DNA of 49,515 bases from JBHHZJ01 sp046758005. Its GTDB lineage: Bacteria; Pseudomonadota; Alphaproteobacteria; Kiloniellales; J153. Below are positions 39,694-49,105 of this stretch, piece by piece. Location: assembly GCA_046758005.1 (NCBI GenBank), contig JBHHZJ010000013.1:1-49515 (forward strand), given 5' to 3'. Position numbers and translations under genes: made by a program. The stretch's first letter is position 1; every line of letters starts with the position of its first letter. The notes under the pieces were generated by a model. That model did no database searches. It worked only from the letters and a program-made list of their open reading frames with translations, and was not told the origin of the DNA.

Positions 39694-41329
39694 AAACGGC
39701 AACGGCGCCGAAGGCGAGATCCTGTTGGAGGTGCGGGGGCTTACGATCGAAGGCCAGGCGGACGAACAGTGGCACGAGATCGTACACGGGGTGGACATAC
39801 GGCTCCGGCGCGGAGAGGTGCTGGGGCTGATCGGCGAGTCGGGCGCCGGCAAATCGACGATCGGCATCGCGAGCATGGGCTATGCCCGGCCGGGTTGCCG
39901 GATCACCGGGGGCTCGATCGTCTTCGACGGGATCGATCTGATCGCCGCGTCCGAGGATACCAAGCGCAGGTTGCGCGGCTCCCGCATCGCCTATGTCGCC
40001 CAAAGCGCGGCGGCGTCCTTCAACCCGGCCCACAGGCTGATCGATCAGTTCACCGAAACGCCGGTGCAGCACGGGGTCAAGGGACGGGCGGAAGCGGAGG
40101 CGGACGCGAAGGACCTGTACCGCCGGCTCCAGCTGCCGGACCCGGACAGCATCGGCTTCCGCTATCCGCATCAGGTCTCGGGCGGGCAGCTGCAGCGGGC
40201 GATGACAGCCATGGCCATGGCCTGCCGGCCGGATCTCATCATCTTCGACGAGCCGACGACCGCGCTCGACGTGACCACCCAGATCGAGGTGCTGGCGGCG
40301 ATCAAGGACGTGGTGCATCAGTTCCACACGGCCGCCATCTACATCAGCCACGACCTCGCGGTGGTGGCGCAAATGGCCGACCGGATCATGGTCTTGCGGT
40401 ATGGACACTTGATCGAGGAAGGTAATTCCCGCGAGCTGCTGGCCGATCCGAAACAGGATTACACCCGCCGGTTGCTGGCGGTGCGCACGTTCCGCAAACA
40501 GGCGACGGCGCAGAGCGGAGACGAACGGCCGCTGTTGAAGGTGGAGAACCTGTCGGCGAGCTACGGCGGCCTGCTTCTCGTGCTCAAGGACATCGACCTC
40601 GAGATCCACCGCGCGCGGACGGTGGCGGTCGTCGGCGAGTCGGGCAGCGGCAAGAGCACGCTCGCCCGTGCGATCACCGGCCTTCTTCCGCCGATCCAGG
40701 GCCGCGTTCTGTTCAATGGGGAGGCGCTGCCGGCGGCGCTCGCCCAGCGCAACCGCGACCAGCTGCGCAAGATGCAAATGATTTACCAGATGCCGGACAC
40801 GGCGCTGAACCCGCGCCAGCGCGTGCGCGAGATCATCGGCCGGCCGCTCAAATTCTATCTCGGGATCAAGGGCGCGGAGCAGGAAAGGCGGATCAGGGAG
40901 CTGTTGCAGATGATCGAGCTCGATCCCGATGAGTTCATAGACCGCTTCCCGGGAGAATTGTCGGGCGGACAGAAGCAACGCATCTGCATTGCCCGCGCCC
41001 TGGCGGCGGATCCGGAGATCATCATTTGCGACGAGGTCACCTCGGCCCTCGACCAGCTCGTCGCGGAGGAAATCCTGAAGCTGCTGCAGCGTCTGCAGAA
41101 CGAACTCCAGGTCTCCTACATGTTCATCACCCACGACCTGGCGACGGTGAAGGCGATCTCCGACGAAATCGTCGTCATGTTGCAGGGCGAAATCGTGGAG
41201 CAGGGGGAAAAGGAACAGGTTCTGACGCCGCCCCACCACGAATACACGGAGTTGCTGCTGTCTTCCGTGCCGGAGATGGACCCCGACTGGCTGGATAACG
41301 TCCTGGAAAGGCGCAAGGCGGCGCAATGA
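39683..41329 (+). CDS. Fused DppD-DppF-type ABC ATPase (two nucleotide-binding domains)
   Basis: A 548-residue protein with two complete ATPase domains in one chain. The first has Walker A GESGAGKST (51-59), signature SGGQLQR near 165 and Walker B LIIFDEPTTALD. The second has GESGSGKST near 316, SGGQKQR near 426 and IIICDEVTSALD. The OppD/OppF C-terminal extensions are short. Fusion ensures equal domain stoichiometry and is known for other peptide importers (GsiA-type). It closes the importer operon; the tandem palindromic repeat follows immediately after the stop. Confidence 0.93.
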   Translation: MSNENGNGAEGEILLEVRGLTIEGQADEQWHEIVHGVDIRLRRGEVLGLIGESGAGKSTIGIASMGYARPGCRITGGSIVFDGIDLIAASEDTKRRLRGSRIAYVAQSAAASFNPAHRLIDQFTETPVQHGVKGRAEAEADAKDLYRRLQLPDPDSIGFRYPHQVSGGQLQRAMTAMAMACRPDLIIFDEPTTALDVTTQIEVLAAIKDVVHQFHTAAIYISHDLAVVAQMADRIMVLRYGHLIEEGNSRELLADPKQDYTRRLLAVRTFRKQATAQSGDERPLLKVENLSASYGGLLLVLKDIDLEIHRARTVAVVGESGSGKSTLARAITGLLPPIQGRVLFNGEALPAALAQRNRDQLRKMQMIYQMPDTALNPRQRVREIIGRPLKFYLGIKGAEQERRIRELLQMIELDPDEFIDRFPGELSGGQKQRICIARALAADPEIIICDEVTSALDQLVAEEILKLLQRLQNELQVSYMFITHDLATVKAISDEIVVMLQGEIVEQGEKEQVLTPPHHEYTELLLSSVPEMDPDWLDNVLERRKAAQ

Positions 41330-41330
41330 G

Positions 41331-41470
41331 CTAGAGCAGATCCGGGTCGATGAGAATCGCCCGAAGGCGGTTCATCGACCCGGATCTGCTCCCACCGTAA
41401 TGTATAGAGCGGATTCACGTGATTGATTGGAGCCGCCAAGTGGTCCCAATCAATCACGATCCGCTCTAGG
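41331..41470. repeat. Tandem pair of long palindromic repeats
   Basis: Hairpin one has perfect 20-bp arms (41334-41353 and 41372-41391) around an inner CGCC-CGAA-GGCG loop. Hairpin two has arms of about 23 bp (41405-41430 and 41446-41468) with a 3-nt bulge. Half of hairpin one recurs at 19199-19238. These look like REP/BIME-type dispersed elements and probably terminate the ABC operon. Confidence 0.85.
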
Positions 41471-41548
41471 CCCCCGGCCCGGGTGTGGACCGCAGGCCGG
41501 CGCGCCGATATCGATGAGCGCCCGAGTCGCCCCGTGCGCTCATCGGTA

Positions 41549-42472
41549 TCAGTCCGCCGCGCCCATCGCATACGGTTTCAGCGCCTCACAGACCGCCGCG
41601 TTCGCGGGTGTCGCGACGCCGAGCTCGACCCCCAGGCGGACGATCTCGCCGTTCAGCCAGTCGAGCTCGAGCCGCCGGCCCGCCTCCAGGTCGGTCAGCA
41701 TCGAGGTCCTCATGTCCGCGGGCAGGCCCTCGACGAAGGCGAGGACGCGGTGCTCGAGGCGCTCGTCGAGCGCGACGCCCTTGGCCCGGCCGACCGCGGC
41801 CGCCTCGCGCACCAGGGCGGCCAAGCGCGCGCGCCGTTCGGGATCGCCCATCACGCCGCCGACCGCGCACCGGTAAAGGCACGTGGCCCCGGCGAGCGGG
41901 GCCAGAAACACGAACTTCTCCCAGACGGCCCGGTCGACGTCGCCCGAGACCTCGGCCTCGATCCCGGCGCCGGTGCAGGCCGACAGCATGCACTCCTGGC
42001 GCCAGGTCGCGGTGCCGCCGCGCTCGCCGAAGACGAGACGCGCCATGTTGCCGCTGTGGCGGATGACGCCCGGGCGCTCGATCGCGGCGGCGATCTGGGC
42101 CACGCCGCCCATCACGAACCGCGGGCCGAGCAGCCGCGCCAGCGTGTCCTCGACGCTGACGCCGTTCTGCAACGGGATCACGGCCGTGTCGCGCGTCAGC
42201 AGCGGCCGGATCGCCTCGGCCGCCGCCTCCACGTCCCACAGCTTGACGCAGAACAGGACGAAGTCGACGAGGCCGAAGTCACGCAGGTCGTCCGGGACTT
42301 CCGGGTGCGCGATGTGGATGTCGCCGAGCGGCGACAGGACGGTCAATCCGTCGCGCCGCATCGCCTCGCGGTGCGCGCCGCGGGCGATGAAGGCGACGTC
42401 GTTGCCGTCGGCGGCCAGGCGCGCGCCGAAGTAGCCCCCGACCGCGCCCGCTCCCATGACCGCGAATTTCAT
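41549..42472 (-). CDS. Ketopantoate reductase family (PanE/ApbA) dehydrogenase
   Basis: A 307-residue protein with the nucleotide-binding start MKFAVMGAGAVGGYFGARLA and the family residues VFCVKLWD--AA and PLQNGVSVEDTL (Asn and Lys positions of the active site). The C-terminal half is helical with LEAGRRLELDWLNGE. It may make pantoate for CoA or reduce another 2-keto acid; paralogues of this family are common and promiscuous, so I do not assign panE. It stands 187 bp after the aminotransferase gene on the same strand. Confidence 0.85.
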   Translation of the reverse strand: MKFAVMGAGAVGGYFGARLAADGNDVAFIARGAHREAMRRDGLTVLSPLGDIHIAHPEVPDDLRDFGLVDFVLFCVKLWDVEAAAEAIRPLLTRDTAVIPLQNGVSVEDTLARLLGPRFVMGGVAQIAAAIERPGVIRHSGNMARLVFGERGGTATWRQECMLSACTGAGIEAEVSGDVDRAVWEKFVFLAPLAGATCLYRCAVGGVMGDPERRARLAALVREAAAVGRAKGVALDERLEHRVLAFVEGLPADMRTSMLTDLEAGRRLELDWLNGEIVRLGVELGVATPANAAVCEALKPYAMGAAD

Positions 42473-42659
42473 CCGCTCACCTCGCCGAGCGAGTTTCGAG
42501 CGCCCGGACAGAGGCCATCGGGCGGCCGCACGTCACCTCCACCCCGGCCCCGCCCATCGAGACGGATGTCGTAAGATATTGATCTGCCGGATTTTTCCAT
42601 CCCGCGGTGCGGGGCAGGGTCAGGGCCGGGCGTGAAAACGGCACGTCGAGGCGCTGCGA

Positions 42660-43862
42660 TTACGCCAGCGCCGCGCAGGCGCGCCGGATGCGATTGCAGG
42701 CTTCCTCCAGCGCCTCGGTCGCGGTGGCGTAGGAGATGCGGAAGTAGGGCGACAGGCCGAACGCCTCGCCCTGCACCGCGGCGATCCCCTCGGCCTCGAG
42801 CAGGTAGGTGACGAAGTCGCCGTCCGAGGCGATCGTCCGGCCCTGCGGCGTCTTCTTGCCGATCGTCCCGGCGCAGGAGGGGTAGACGTAGAACGCGCCC
42901 TCCGGCCGGTGGCACTGCAGGCCGGGGCAGGTGTTGAGCATGTCCACGACCAGGTCGCGGCGCTCCTTGAACACCGCGTTGTGCGCGGCGATGAAGTCCT
43001 GCGGGCCGCGCAGCGCCTCGACCGCCGCGGCCTGGCTGACCGAGGACGGGTTGGAGGTGCTCTGCGACTGGACCTTGGCCATGGCCTTGATCAGGTCCTT
43101 CGGGCCGCCGGCGAAGCCGATGCGCCATCCGGTCATGCAATAGGCCTTGGACACGCCGTTCATGGTCAGCGTGCGCTCATAGAGCGCCGGCTCGACCTGC
43201 GCCGGGGTGACGAACGCGAAGCCGTCGTAGACCAGGTGCTCGTACATGTCGTCGCTCAGCACCCGGACGTGTTCGTGGCGCACGAGCACGTCCGTGATCG
43301 CCGTCATCTCTTCGGCGCCGTAGGCGGCGCCGGTCGGGTTCGACGGGCTGTTCAGGATGATCCACTTGGTCTTCTCGGTGATCGCCGCCTCCAGGTCGTC
43401 GGCCTGGAGCTTGAAGCGGTTGTTCTGCGGGCAGGGGACGATCACCGGCTCGCCCCCGGCGAGCAGCACCATGTCCGGGTACGACACCCAGAAGGGCGCC
43501 GGGATGATGACCTCGTCGCCCGGGTCGAGGGTGGCCATCAGCGCGTTGTAGATCACCTGCTTGCCGCCGGTGCCGACGGTCACTTGCTCGGGCGTGTAGT
43601 CCAGGCCATTGTCGCGCCGGAACTTCTCGCACACGGCCTTCTTCAGTTCGGGCGTGCCGTCGACGTTGGTGTACTTGGTCTCGCCGCGCCGGATCGCGGC
43701 GATCGCGGCCTCCTTGATGTTGTCGGGGGTGTCGAAATCGGGCTCGCCGGCGCCCAGGCCGATCACGTCGTGGCCCGCGGCCTTGAGTTCGCGCGCCTTC
43801 TGGGTGACCGCGATGGTCGGCGACGGCTTGATGCGCGACAGGCGCTCGGCGATGAAGGACAT
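42660..43862 (-). CDS. Class I aspartate aminotransferase
   Basis: A 400-residue protein with the Ib-type features: LGAGEPDFDTPDNIKEAA near the N terminus, NSPSNPTGAAY in the middle, PLP Lys in NGVSKAYCMTGWRIGF (about 239) and a C-terminal RISYATATEALEEA with the substrate Arg. Interconverts aspartate/2-oxoglutarate with oxaloacetate/glutamate, possibly also prephenate as in bifunctional relatives. It lies 131 bp from the GS-like gene; whether they are co-transcribed is unclear. Confidence 0.92.
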   Translation of the reverse strand: MSFIAERLSRIKPSPTIAVTQKARELKAAGHDVIGLGAGEPDFDTPDNIKEAAIAAIRRGETKYTNVDGTPELKKAVCEKFRRDNGLDYTPEQVTVGTGGKQVIYNALMATLDPGDEVIIPAPFWVSYPDMVLLAGGEPVIVPCPQNNRFKLQADDLEAAITEKTKWIILNSPSNPTGAAYGAEEMTAITDVLVRHEHVRVLSDDMYEHLVYDGFAFVTPAQVEPALYERTLTMNGVSKAYCMTGWRIGFAGGPKDLIKAMAKVQSQSTSNPSSVSQAAAVEALRGPQDFIAAHNAVFKERRDLVVDMLNTCPGLQCHRPEGAFYVYPSCAGTIGKKTPQGRTIASDGDFVTYLLEAEGIAAVQGEAFGLSPYFRISYATATEALEEACNRIRRACAALA

Positions 43863-43993
43863 GGCCTTCGGCTCCTCACCAAGACCGGTTCTCCGGGGGA
43901 CCTGGGCGCAGGCTAATCAAGCGGCGCGGGGCTGGCAACCGGGACGAGCGGCGATTCGTCGGGGCGCATCGTCGCGCCCCGCCCACCGCCGGC

Positions 43994-45301
43994 CTAACAG
44001 TCGAGCGTGTGGTCGCGCTCCCACTGGCTGAGCGCGGTCGAATAGCTGCGCCACTCCTCCAGCTTAAGCTTGACGTAGCTGTCGACGACCTCGTCGCCGA
44101 AGCCGGCGCGCACGACCTTGCTCTTGGCGAACAGGCGCACCGCGTCGAGCATGTTGAGCGGCAGCCGCCGGATGCGCTTCAGCCGGCGGCCCTCCTCGTA
44201 CATGTTGATGTCGAGGCGCTTGCCCGGGTCGCGCTTGTTCGTGATCCCGTCCAGGCCCGCCACGAGCACGCCCGCCTGCAGGAAATACGGGTTGGCCGCG
44301 CCGTCCATCAGGCGCAGCTCGAAGCGGCCCGCGTCGGGGATGCGCACCATGTGGGTGCGGTTGTTGCCGGAATAGCTGATCGCGTTGGGCGACCAGGTGG
44401 CGCCGGACAGCGTGACCGTGGCCTCGATGCGCTTGTAGCTGTTGACCGTCGGGTTGAACACGGCGGCCAGCGCGTCGGCCGACTGGATGATCCCGCCGAG
44501 AAAATTGTAGGCGAGGCTGGACAGCCCGAGATCGCCCTTGGGATCGTGGAACAGATTCTTCCGGCCGGGCTTGTCCCAGAGCGAGACGTGCGCGTGGCAG
44601 CCGTTGCCGGTCAGGTTGGCGAAGGGCTTGGGCATGAAGGTCGCGCGCAGGCCGTGCTTTTCGGCGATGGACTTGACCATGTACTTGAAGAAGACGTGGC
44701 GGTCGGCGGTGACCAGGCAGTCGTCGTAGTCCCAGTTCATCTCGAACTGGCCGTTGGCGTCCTCGTGGTCGTTCTGGTAGGGGCCCCAGCCGAGCTCCAG
44801 CATGCAGTCGCAGATCTCGCTGATCACGTCGTAGCGGCGCATCAGCGCGGCCTGGTCGTAGCAGGGCTTCTCCTGGATGTCGCGCTCGTCGGCGATGGCG
44901 CTGCCGTCGGGGCTGATGATGAAGTACTCGCACTCGACGCCGGACTTCATCCGGTAGCCCATCTTGGCCGCCTTCTCGATCTGGCGCTTGAGCGCGATGC
45001 GCGGCGAGGCCTCGACCTCCTTGCCGTCCATCCACAAATCCCCGGCCAGCCAGGCCACCTCCGGCTTCCAGGGGAGCTGGATCAGGCTGCCCGGGTCGGG
45101 GATGGCGAACATGTCCGGGTGCGCCGGCGTCATGTCGAGCCACGCGGCGAAGCCGGCGAAGCCCGCCCCGTCGCGCTGCATGTCGGCAATGGCGCGCGCC
45201 GGCACCAGCTTGGCGCGCAGGACCCCGAACAGGTCCACGAAGCTGATCAGGAAGTACTCGATGTTACGCTCCTTGGCGATCTTGGCCAGGTCTGCTGCCA
45301 T
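43994..45301 (-). CDS. glnT: Glutamine-synthetase-like enzyme (GlnT / gamma-glutamylmethylamide synthetase type)
   Basis: A 435-residue member of the GS catalytic superfamily, close to the GlnT/GmaS class by length and context. Visible landmarks are ECEYFII (metal-ligand Glu), NDHEDANGQFEMNW, GNGCHAHVSLW, the ATP/ammonia loop NPTVNSYKR and ISYSGNNRTHMVRIP, and the Glu-containing RFELRLMDGAANPY. The lack of a Tyr adenylylation segment of GlnA suggests separate regulation. With GlxBCD upstream it would supply gamma-glutamylmethylamide, or glutamine, to a glutamate-synthase-like complex. Methylamine use is an inference from family context; no N-methylglutamate dehydrogenase genes are in the window. 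Confidence 0.85.
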   Translation of the reverse strand: MAADLAKIAKERNIEYFLISFVDLFGVLRAKLVPARAIADMQRDGAGFAGFAAWLDMTPAHPDMFAIPDPGSLIQLPWKPEVAWLAGDLWMDGKEVEASPRIALKRQIEKAAKMGYRMKSGVECEYFIISPDGSAIADERDIQEKPCYDQAALMRRYDVISEICDCMLELGWGPYQNDHEDANGQFEMNWDYDDCLVTADRHVFFKYMVKSIAEKHGLRATFMPKPFANLTGNGCHAHVSLWDKPGRKNLFHDPKGDLGLSSLAYNFLGGIIQSADALAAVFNPTVNSYKRIEATVTLSGATWSPNAISYSGNNRTHMVRIPDAGRFELRLMDGAANPYFLQAGVLVAGLDGITNKRDPGKRLDINMYEEGRRLKRIRRLPLNMLDAVRLFAKSKVVRAGFGDEVVDSYVKLKLEEWRSYSTALSQWERDHTLDC

Positions 45302-45365
45302 TTCCCCCTACCTCCCTGTTGGTCGCGTTCGGGCCGGCCCTTGCCGCTTGCCCCCCGCGGGCGAT

Positions 45366-46688
45366 TCAGTATCCGTTGCTTCCGGGAATCCAGTCCGTGC
45401 CGGCGAGCGGCACCTGCGCCATGGCGGCCGCCTCGACGCTCAGCGCCGCCAGGTCCTCCGGCTCGAGGTTGAGCACGTGGCTCTTGCCGCAGGCGCGCGC
45501 CAGCGTCTGCAGCTCGAGCACCATGGTCGTCAGATAGTTCCTGAGCAGGCGCGCGCCCATCTCCGGCGGCAGGCGCTCCTCCAGGTCCGGGTCCTGGGTC
45601 GTGACCCCGACCGGGCAGCGCCCGGTGTGGCAGTGGTGGCAGTAGCCGGGCTCGGTGCCGAGCTTGTGGTAGTCCTCGACGAACACCGGCTTGTTGCAGC
45701 CGAGCGCGATCATGGCGGAGGTCCCGATCGAGACCGCGTCGGCGCCCAGCGCCAGCGCCTTGGCCACGTCCGCGCCGCTGCGGATGCCGCCGGAGACGAT
45801 GAGGTGCACCTTGCGGTGCATGTCCATCTCCTTGAGCGCCTCCACGGCCAGGCGCACCGCGGGCAGCGTCGGGATGCCGACGTGCTCGATGAAGACGTCC
45901 TGAGTGGCCGCGGTGCCGCCCTGCATGCCGTCGAGCACGACCACGTCGGCCCCGGCCTTGACCGCGAGCGCGGTGTCGTAGTGGGTCCGGGTCGCGCCGA
46001 TCTTGACGTAGATCGGGATGCGCCAGTCGGTGATCTCGCGCAGCTCCTGGATCTTGATCGCCAGGTCGTCCGGGCCGGTCCAGTCGGGGTGCCGGCAGGC
46101 GCTGCGCTGGTCGATGCCGACCGGAAGGTCGCGCATGGCGGCCACGCGCTCGGTGATCTTGTGGCCGAGCAGCATGCCGCCGCCGCCCGGCTTCGCCCCC
46201 TGGCCGACCACGACCTCCAGCGCGTCGGCGCGGCGCAGGTCGTCGGGATTGAGCCCGTAGCGCGACGGCAGGACCTGATAGACGAGGACCTTCGAGGCCC
46301 GGCGCTCCTCCTCGGTCATGCCGCCGTCGCCGGTCGTCGTGCTGGTGCCCATCGCGGTGGCGGCGCGGCCGATCGCCTCCTTCGCGTTGGTCCCCAGCGC
46401 GCCGAAGCTCATGCCGGCGATGGTGATCGGAATCTTCAGTTCGATCGGCGTCTCGGCGTGGCGCGTGCCGAGCGTGACGTCGGTGTCGCAGCGCTCGCGG
46501 TAGCCCTCGAGCGGATAGCGCGAGACCGAGGCGCCGAGCAGGATCAGGTCGTCGAAGTTGGGCACGCGCCGCTTGGCGCCGTAGCCGCGGATCTCGTAGA
46601 CGCCCTGGTCGGCGGCGCGTTGGATCTCGGCCACGACCTGCGGCGGGAAGGTCGCCGAGGGACGCAGATGGCGCGAATCGATGCTCAT
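45366..46688 (-). CDS. glxD: GlxD: FMN-binding glutamate-synthase-like subunit (MgsC-type)
   Basis: A 440-residue protein from the ATG at 46688 with a purine-rich ribosome-binding site. It carries the glutamate-synthase central FMN domain (MSFGALGTNAKEAIGRAATAMG, GQGAKPGGGG), the strand with KIGATRTHYDTALAVKAGADVVVLDG, and the 3Fe-4S cysteine pattern in CHHCHTGRCPVGVTTQ. Homologues act in N-methylglutamate synthase (methylamine plus glutamate). It follows the GXGXG-helix subunit by 25 bp. Confidence 0.87.
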   Translation of the reverse strand: MSIDSRHLRPSATFPPQVVAEIQRAADQGVYEIRGYGAKRRVPNFDDLILLGASVSRYPLEGYRERCDTDVTLGTRHAETPIELKIPITIAGMSFGALGTNAKEAIGRAATAMGTSTTTGDGGMTEEERRASKVLVYQVLPSRYGLNPDDLRRADALEVVVGQGAKPGGGGMLLGHKITERVAAMRDLPVGIDQRSACRHPDWTGPDDLAIKIQELREITDWRIPIYVKIGATRTHYDTALAVKAGADVVVLDGMQGGTAATQDVFIEHVGIPTLPAVRLAVEALKEMDMHRKVHLIVSGGIRSGADVAKALALGADAVSIGTSAMIALGCNKPVFVEDYHKLGTEPGYCHHCHTGRCPVGVTTQDPDLEERLPPEMGARLLRNYLTTMVLELQTLARACGKSHVLNLEPEDLAALSVEAAAMAQVPLAGTDWIPGSNGY

Positions 46689-46713
46689 GGCTGGTTCCTC
46701 TCCCCGCGCCGGT

Positions 46714-47397
46714 CTAGTAGGAATCCGCGTGATCGACGTTGAAGTTGTACAGTTTGCGGGCCGAGCCGTAGCGGCGGAAGGTCGTCGGGTCGGCGTCGGA
46801 CCCGGCCCTCTCGAGCAGCCTCGCCAGGGTCTCGAGGTGCTCGGGCCGCATCTCCTTTTCGACGCAATCCGCACCCAGGCTCGCCACCTTGCCGCGCACG
46901 AAGAGGATCGCCTCGTAAATCGAATCGCCCAGGTCCCGGTGGGCGTCGCCGCACACGACGAGGTGCCCCTGCTGCGCCATGAAGGCGCTCATGTGGCCGA
47001 CCGAGCCCTTGACCACGATGTCGATGCCCTTCATCGAGATGCCGCAGCGCGAGCTTGCGTCGCCCTCGATGATCAGCACGCCGCCGTGGCCCGAGGCCCC
47101 GGCCGACTGCGAGGCGTTGCCGGTCACGCGGATGGTGCCGGAGATCATGTTCTCGCCGACCCCGGGCCCGGCGTGGCCGTTGATCGTGATCGTGGCCTCC
47201 TTGTTCATGCCGCCGCAGTAGAAGCCGACGTGGCCGTCGATCTCGACGTTGAGCGGCAGCCTCAGCCCGGCCGCGATCGAGTGCTTGCCCTGCGGGCTGA
47301 GGATGCGCCAGTCCAGCTCGTTGGTCCCGGTATCGAGGGCGTGCAGGCGCCGGTTGAGCTCGCGCAGGCTGGTGCGGCCCAGGTCCACCTCGATCAT
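46714..47397 (-). CDS. glxC: GlxC: GXGXG beta-helix subunit (MgsB-type)
   Basis: A 227-residue protein equivalent to the C-terminal domain of glutamate synthase alpha subunit. A ladder of G-x-x-G-x-G repeats runs through residues 60-140 (for example TINGHAGPGVGENM, SGTIRVTGNASQ and SGHGGVLIIEGD). In the parent enzyme this helix separates the amidotransferase from the synthase site. Its start is one base after the GlxB stop, so the three subunits are made as a unit. Confidence 0.88.
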   Translation of the reverse strand: MIEVDLGRTSLRELNRRLHALDTGTNELDWRILSPQGKHSIAAGLRLPLNVEIDGHVGFYCGGMNKEATITINGHAGPGVGENMISGTIRVTGNASQSAGASGHGGVLIIEGDASSRCGISMKGIDIVVKGSVGHMSAFMAQQGHLVVCGDAHRDLGDSIYEAILFVRGKVASLGADCVEKEMRPEHLETLARLLERAGSDADPTTFRRYGSARKLYNFNVDHADSY

Positions 47398-47398
47398 G

Positions 47399-48298
47399 TC
47401 AGCTCCGGCTCCAGCTGTAGACCCTGGCCGGCGCCGGCTCCCAGATCCGTGCGCGCCCGGCGCCGGGCAGCGCGGCGATGGCCCGGTACTCGGTCGCCAT
47501 GGCGACCCAGTCGTCGGTCTCGGCGAGCACCGCGTGCTTGCAGGCGATGGGGTCGCGCAGCACGGCGAAGCCCGTGCGCGTGCCGACCGCGAAGGTGTAG
47601 AAGCCGTCGAGGTCCTTGACCGCGGCTTCGAGCGCCTCGTCGAGGCCGGCGCCCTGGCGCAGGCGCCAGGCGAGGTAGCCGGCGGCGACCTCGGTGTCGT
47701 TGTCGGTGCGGAACTCGACCCCCTCGTCGCGCAGCCGCTCGCGCAGGCGGTTGTGGTTGGACAGCGAGCCGTTGTGCACCAGGCACAGGTCCAGGCCGGT
47801 CGAGAACGGGTGCGAGTGCTGCGTGGTCACCGCGCTCTCGGTCGCCATGCGCGTGTGGCCCAGCGCGTGGGTCCCGCTCACCTCGCGCAGGGCGAAGCGG
47901 TCCACCACGTCGCGCGGCAGGCCCATCTCCTTGAAGATCTCGATGGTGTCGCCGGCGCTCATGATGCGCACACCGGGATGGTGGTGGCGGAGCCAGGCGT
48001 TGATCACCTCGAAGCCGTCGTGCGCGACGACCACGGCGTGGCTGGCGCGCACCTCGACGTCGACCTCCTCGCCCAGCTCCTCGGCCAGGTCCGCGGCCAG
48101 CGTGCGCCAGGGATAGTTCGGGTCGGGGCTGAACAGGCACAGCTTGATCGCGCCGTCGGGCGCCGGGTTGCGGTAGAGCGCCACCCCGGCGCTGTCCGGG
48201 CCGCGGTCGGTCATCTCGATCAGCATCGAGGAGATGTAGTCCCCGAGCCTGTCCTCCAAGGCGGGGTTCTTGGTGAACAGGCCGACGATCCCGCACAT
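47399..48298 (-). CDS. glxB: GlxB: class II glutamine amidotransferase subunit (MgsA-type)
   Basis: A 299-residue Ntn-type amidotransferase. The catalytic Cys must follow the initiator Met, so the start is MCGIVGLF at 48298, not the longer frame. Other landmarks are MTDRGPDSAGVALY and GTHALGHTRMATES with the Arg and Gly of the glutamine site, plus LVHNGSLSNHN-R. In glutamate-synthase-like complexes it releases ammonia or methylamine from glutamine or its methylamide. First gene of glxBCD-glnT; the XRE-cupin regulator is immediately upstream. Confidence 0.88.
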   Translation of the reverse strand: MCGIVGLFTKNPALEDRLGDYISSMLIEMTDRGPDSAGVALYRNPAPDGAIKLCLFSPDPNYPWRTLAADLAEELGEEVDVEVRASHAVVVAHDGFEVINAWLRHHHPGVRIMSAGDTIEIFKEMGLPRDVVDRFALREVSGTHALGHTRMATESAVTTQHSHPFSTGLDLCLVHNGSLSNHNRLRERLRDEGVEFRTDNDTEVAAGYLAWRLRQGAGLDEALEAAVKDLDGFYTFAVGTRTGFAVLRDPIACKHAVLAETDDWVAMATEYRAIAALPGAGRARIWEPAPARVYSWSRS

Positions 48299-48377
48299 GG
48301 CGCGCGCTCCGCAAAGAAACCGCCCGGGGCGAAGATTAGCGGAGCGCGCGGGCGGGATCAACTACAGACAACTATTT

Positions 48378-48390
48378 TTCCTGTGAGGAA
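48378..48390. promoter_or_regulatory. Palindrome in the glxB promoter region
   Basis: TTCCT-GTG-AGGAA (48378-48390) in an AT-rich island between the regulator's stop and glxB. A short palindrome at this place is a plausible operator for the XRE-cupin protein, but no binding motif is known to me. Confidence 0.4.
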
Positions 48391-48409
48391 TTATGCCTGG
48401 CGCGGTCCT

Positions 48410-49054
48410 TCAGTCGTCGGAGCGCGGCTGGACGATGAGCGAGAGCATGCGCACCGGCAGCTCGACCAGCTCGTCCGGGCCGTGCGGCACGTCGGAGTCG
48501 AAGAACAGCGAATCCCCCGGCCCCATGTCGTAGGTCCGGTTTCCGTGCCGGTAGGCCACCCTGCCTTCGAGGATATGGATGAACTCCATGCCGGTGTGCT
48601 GGAACAGCGGGAACACCTCGGACTTCTCGCTCAGCGTGATGAGGTAGGGTTCGACCGCGACCCGGTGGCCGATGCTGTGCCCGAGCAGCTGGTACTGGTG
48701 CCCGGCGCGCGTGCCGCGGCGCTCGATCAACAGGCCCTCGCCGGCCTTGACGAAGCTCGCGTCGCGCTGCTCCTCGTACTTGCGGAAGAACGAGGTCACG
48801 GGCACGTTGAGCGCGCGCGACAGGGCGCGCAGCGTGGCCAGCGAGGGCGAGGTCATGCCGTTCTCGATCTTGGAGAGCATGCCCGAGGACAGCCCGGCGA
48901 GCTTGGCGACCTCGGCCACGGTCATGTCGAGCTGCTGGCGGAAGTGCCGCGCCTGCCGCCCGATCGCGACCTCGAGCTCGTTGTCCTTCGCCTCTTGCGA
49001 CAAGGTGAGCGCGGCCTTGTCCGCGCCGCTGTCGCGTTGCTTGCGCGTCGACAT
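48410..49054 (-). CDS. XRE-family HTH regulator with C-terminal cupin domain
   Basis: A 214-residue protein. Residues about 30-85 are a helix-turn-helix (LDMTVAEVAKLAGLSSGMLSKIENG), and about 130-205 a small cupin ligand-sensing barrel with GMEFIHILEGRVAYRHG and PGDSLFFDSDVPHG. The start at 49054 (MSTRKQRDSG) gives the usual length; the upstream frame continues as shadow. It directly precedes glxB on the same strand, and palindromes lie before both genes, so it probably controls the glx operon and itself in response to an amine or related compound. Confidence 0.88.
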   Translation of the reverse strand: MSTRKQRDSGADKAALTLSQEAKDNELEVAIGRQARHFRQQLDMTVAEVAKLAGLSSGMLSKIENGMTSPSLATLRALSRALNVPVTSFFRKYEEQRDASFVKAGEGLLIERRGTRAGHQYQLLGHSIGHRVAVEPYLITLSEKSEVFPLFQHTGMEFIHILEGRVAYRHGNRTYDMGPGDSLFFDSDVPHGPDELVELPVRMLSLIVQPRSDD

Positions 49055-49105
49055 CGCGACCTGCCCGTTCCATCCGCCCGGCCGGCGCGCCGGACCGGCG
49101 CGCCG

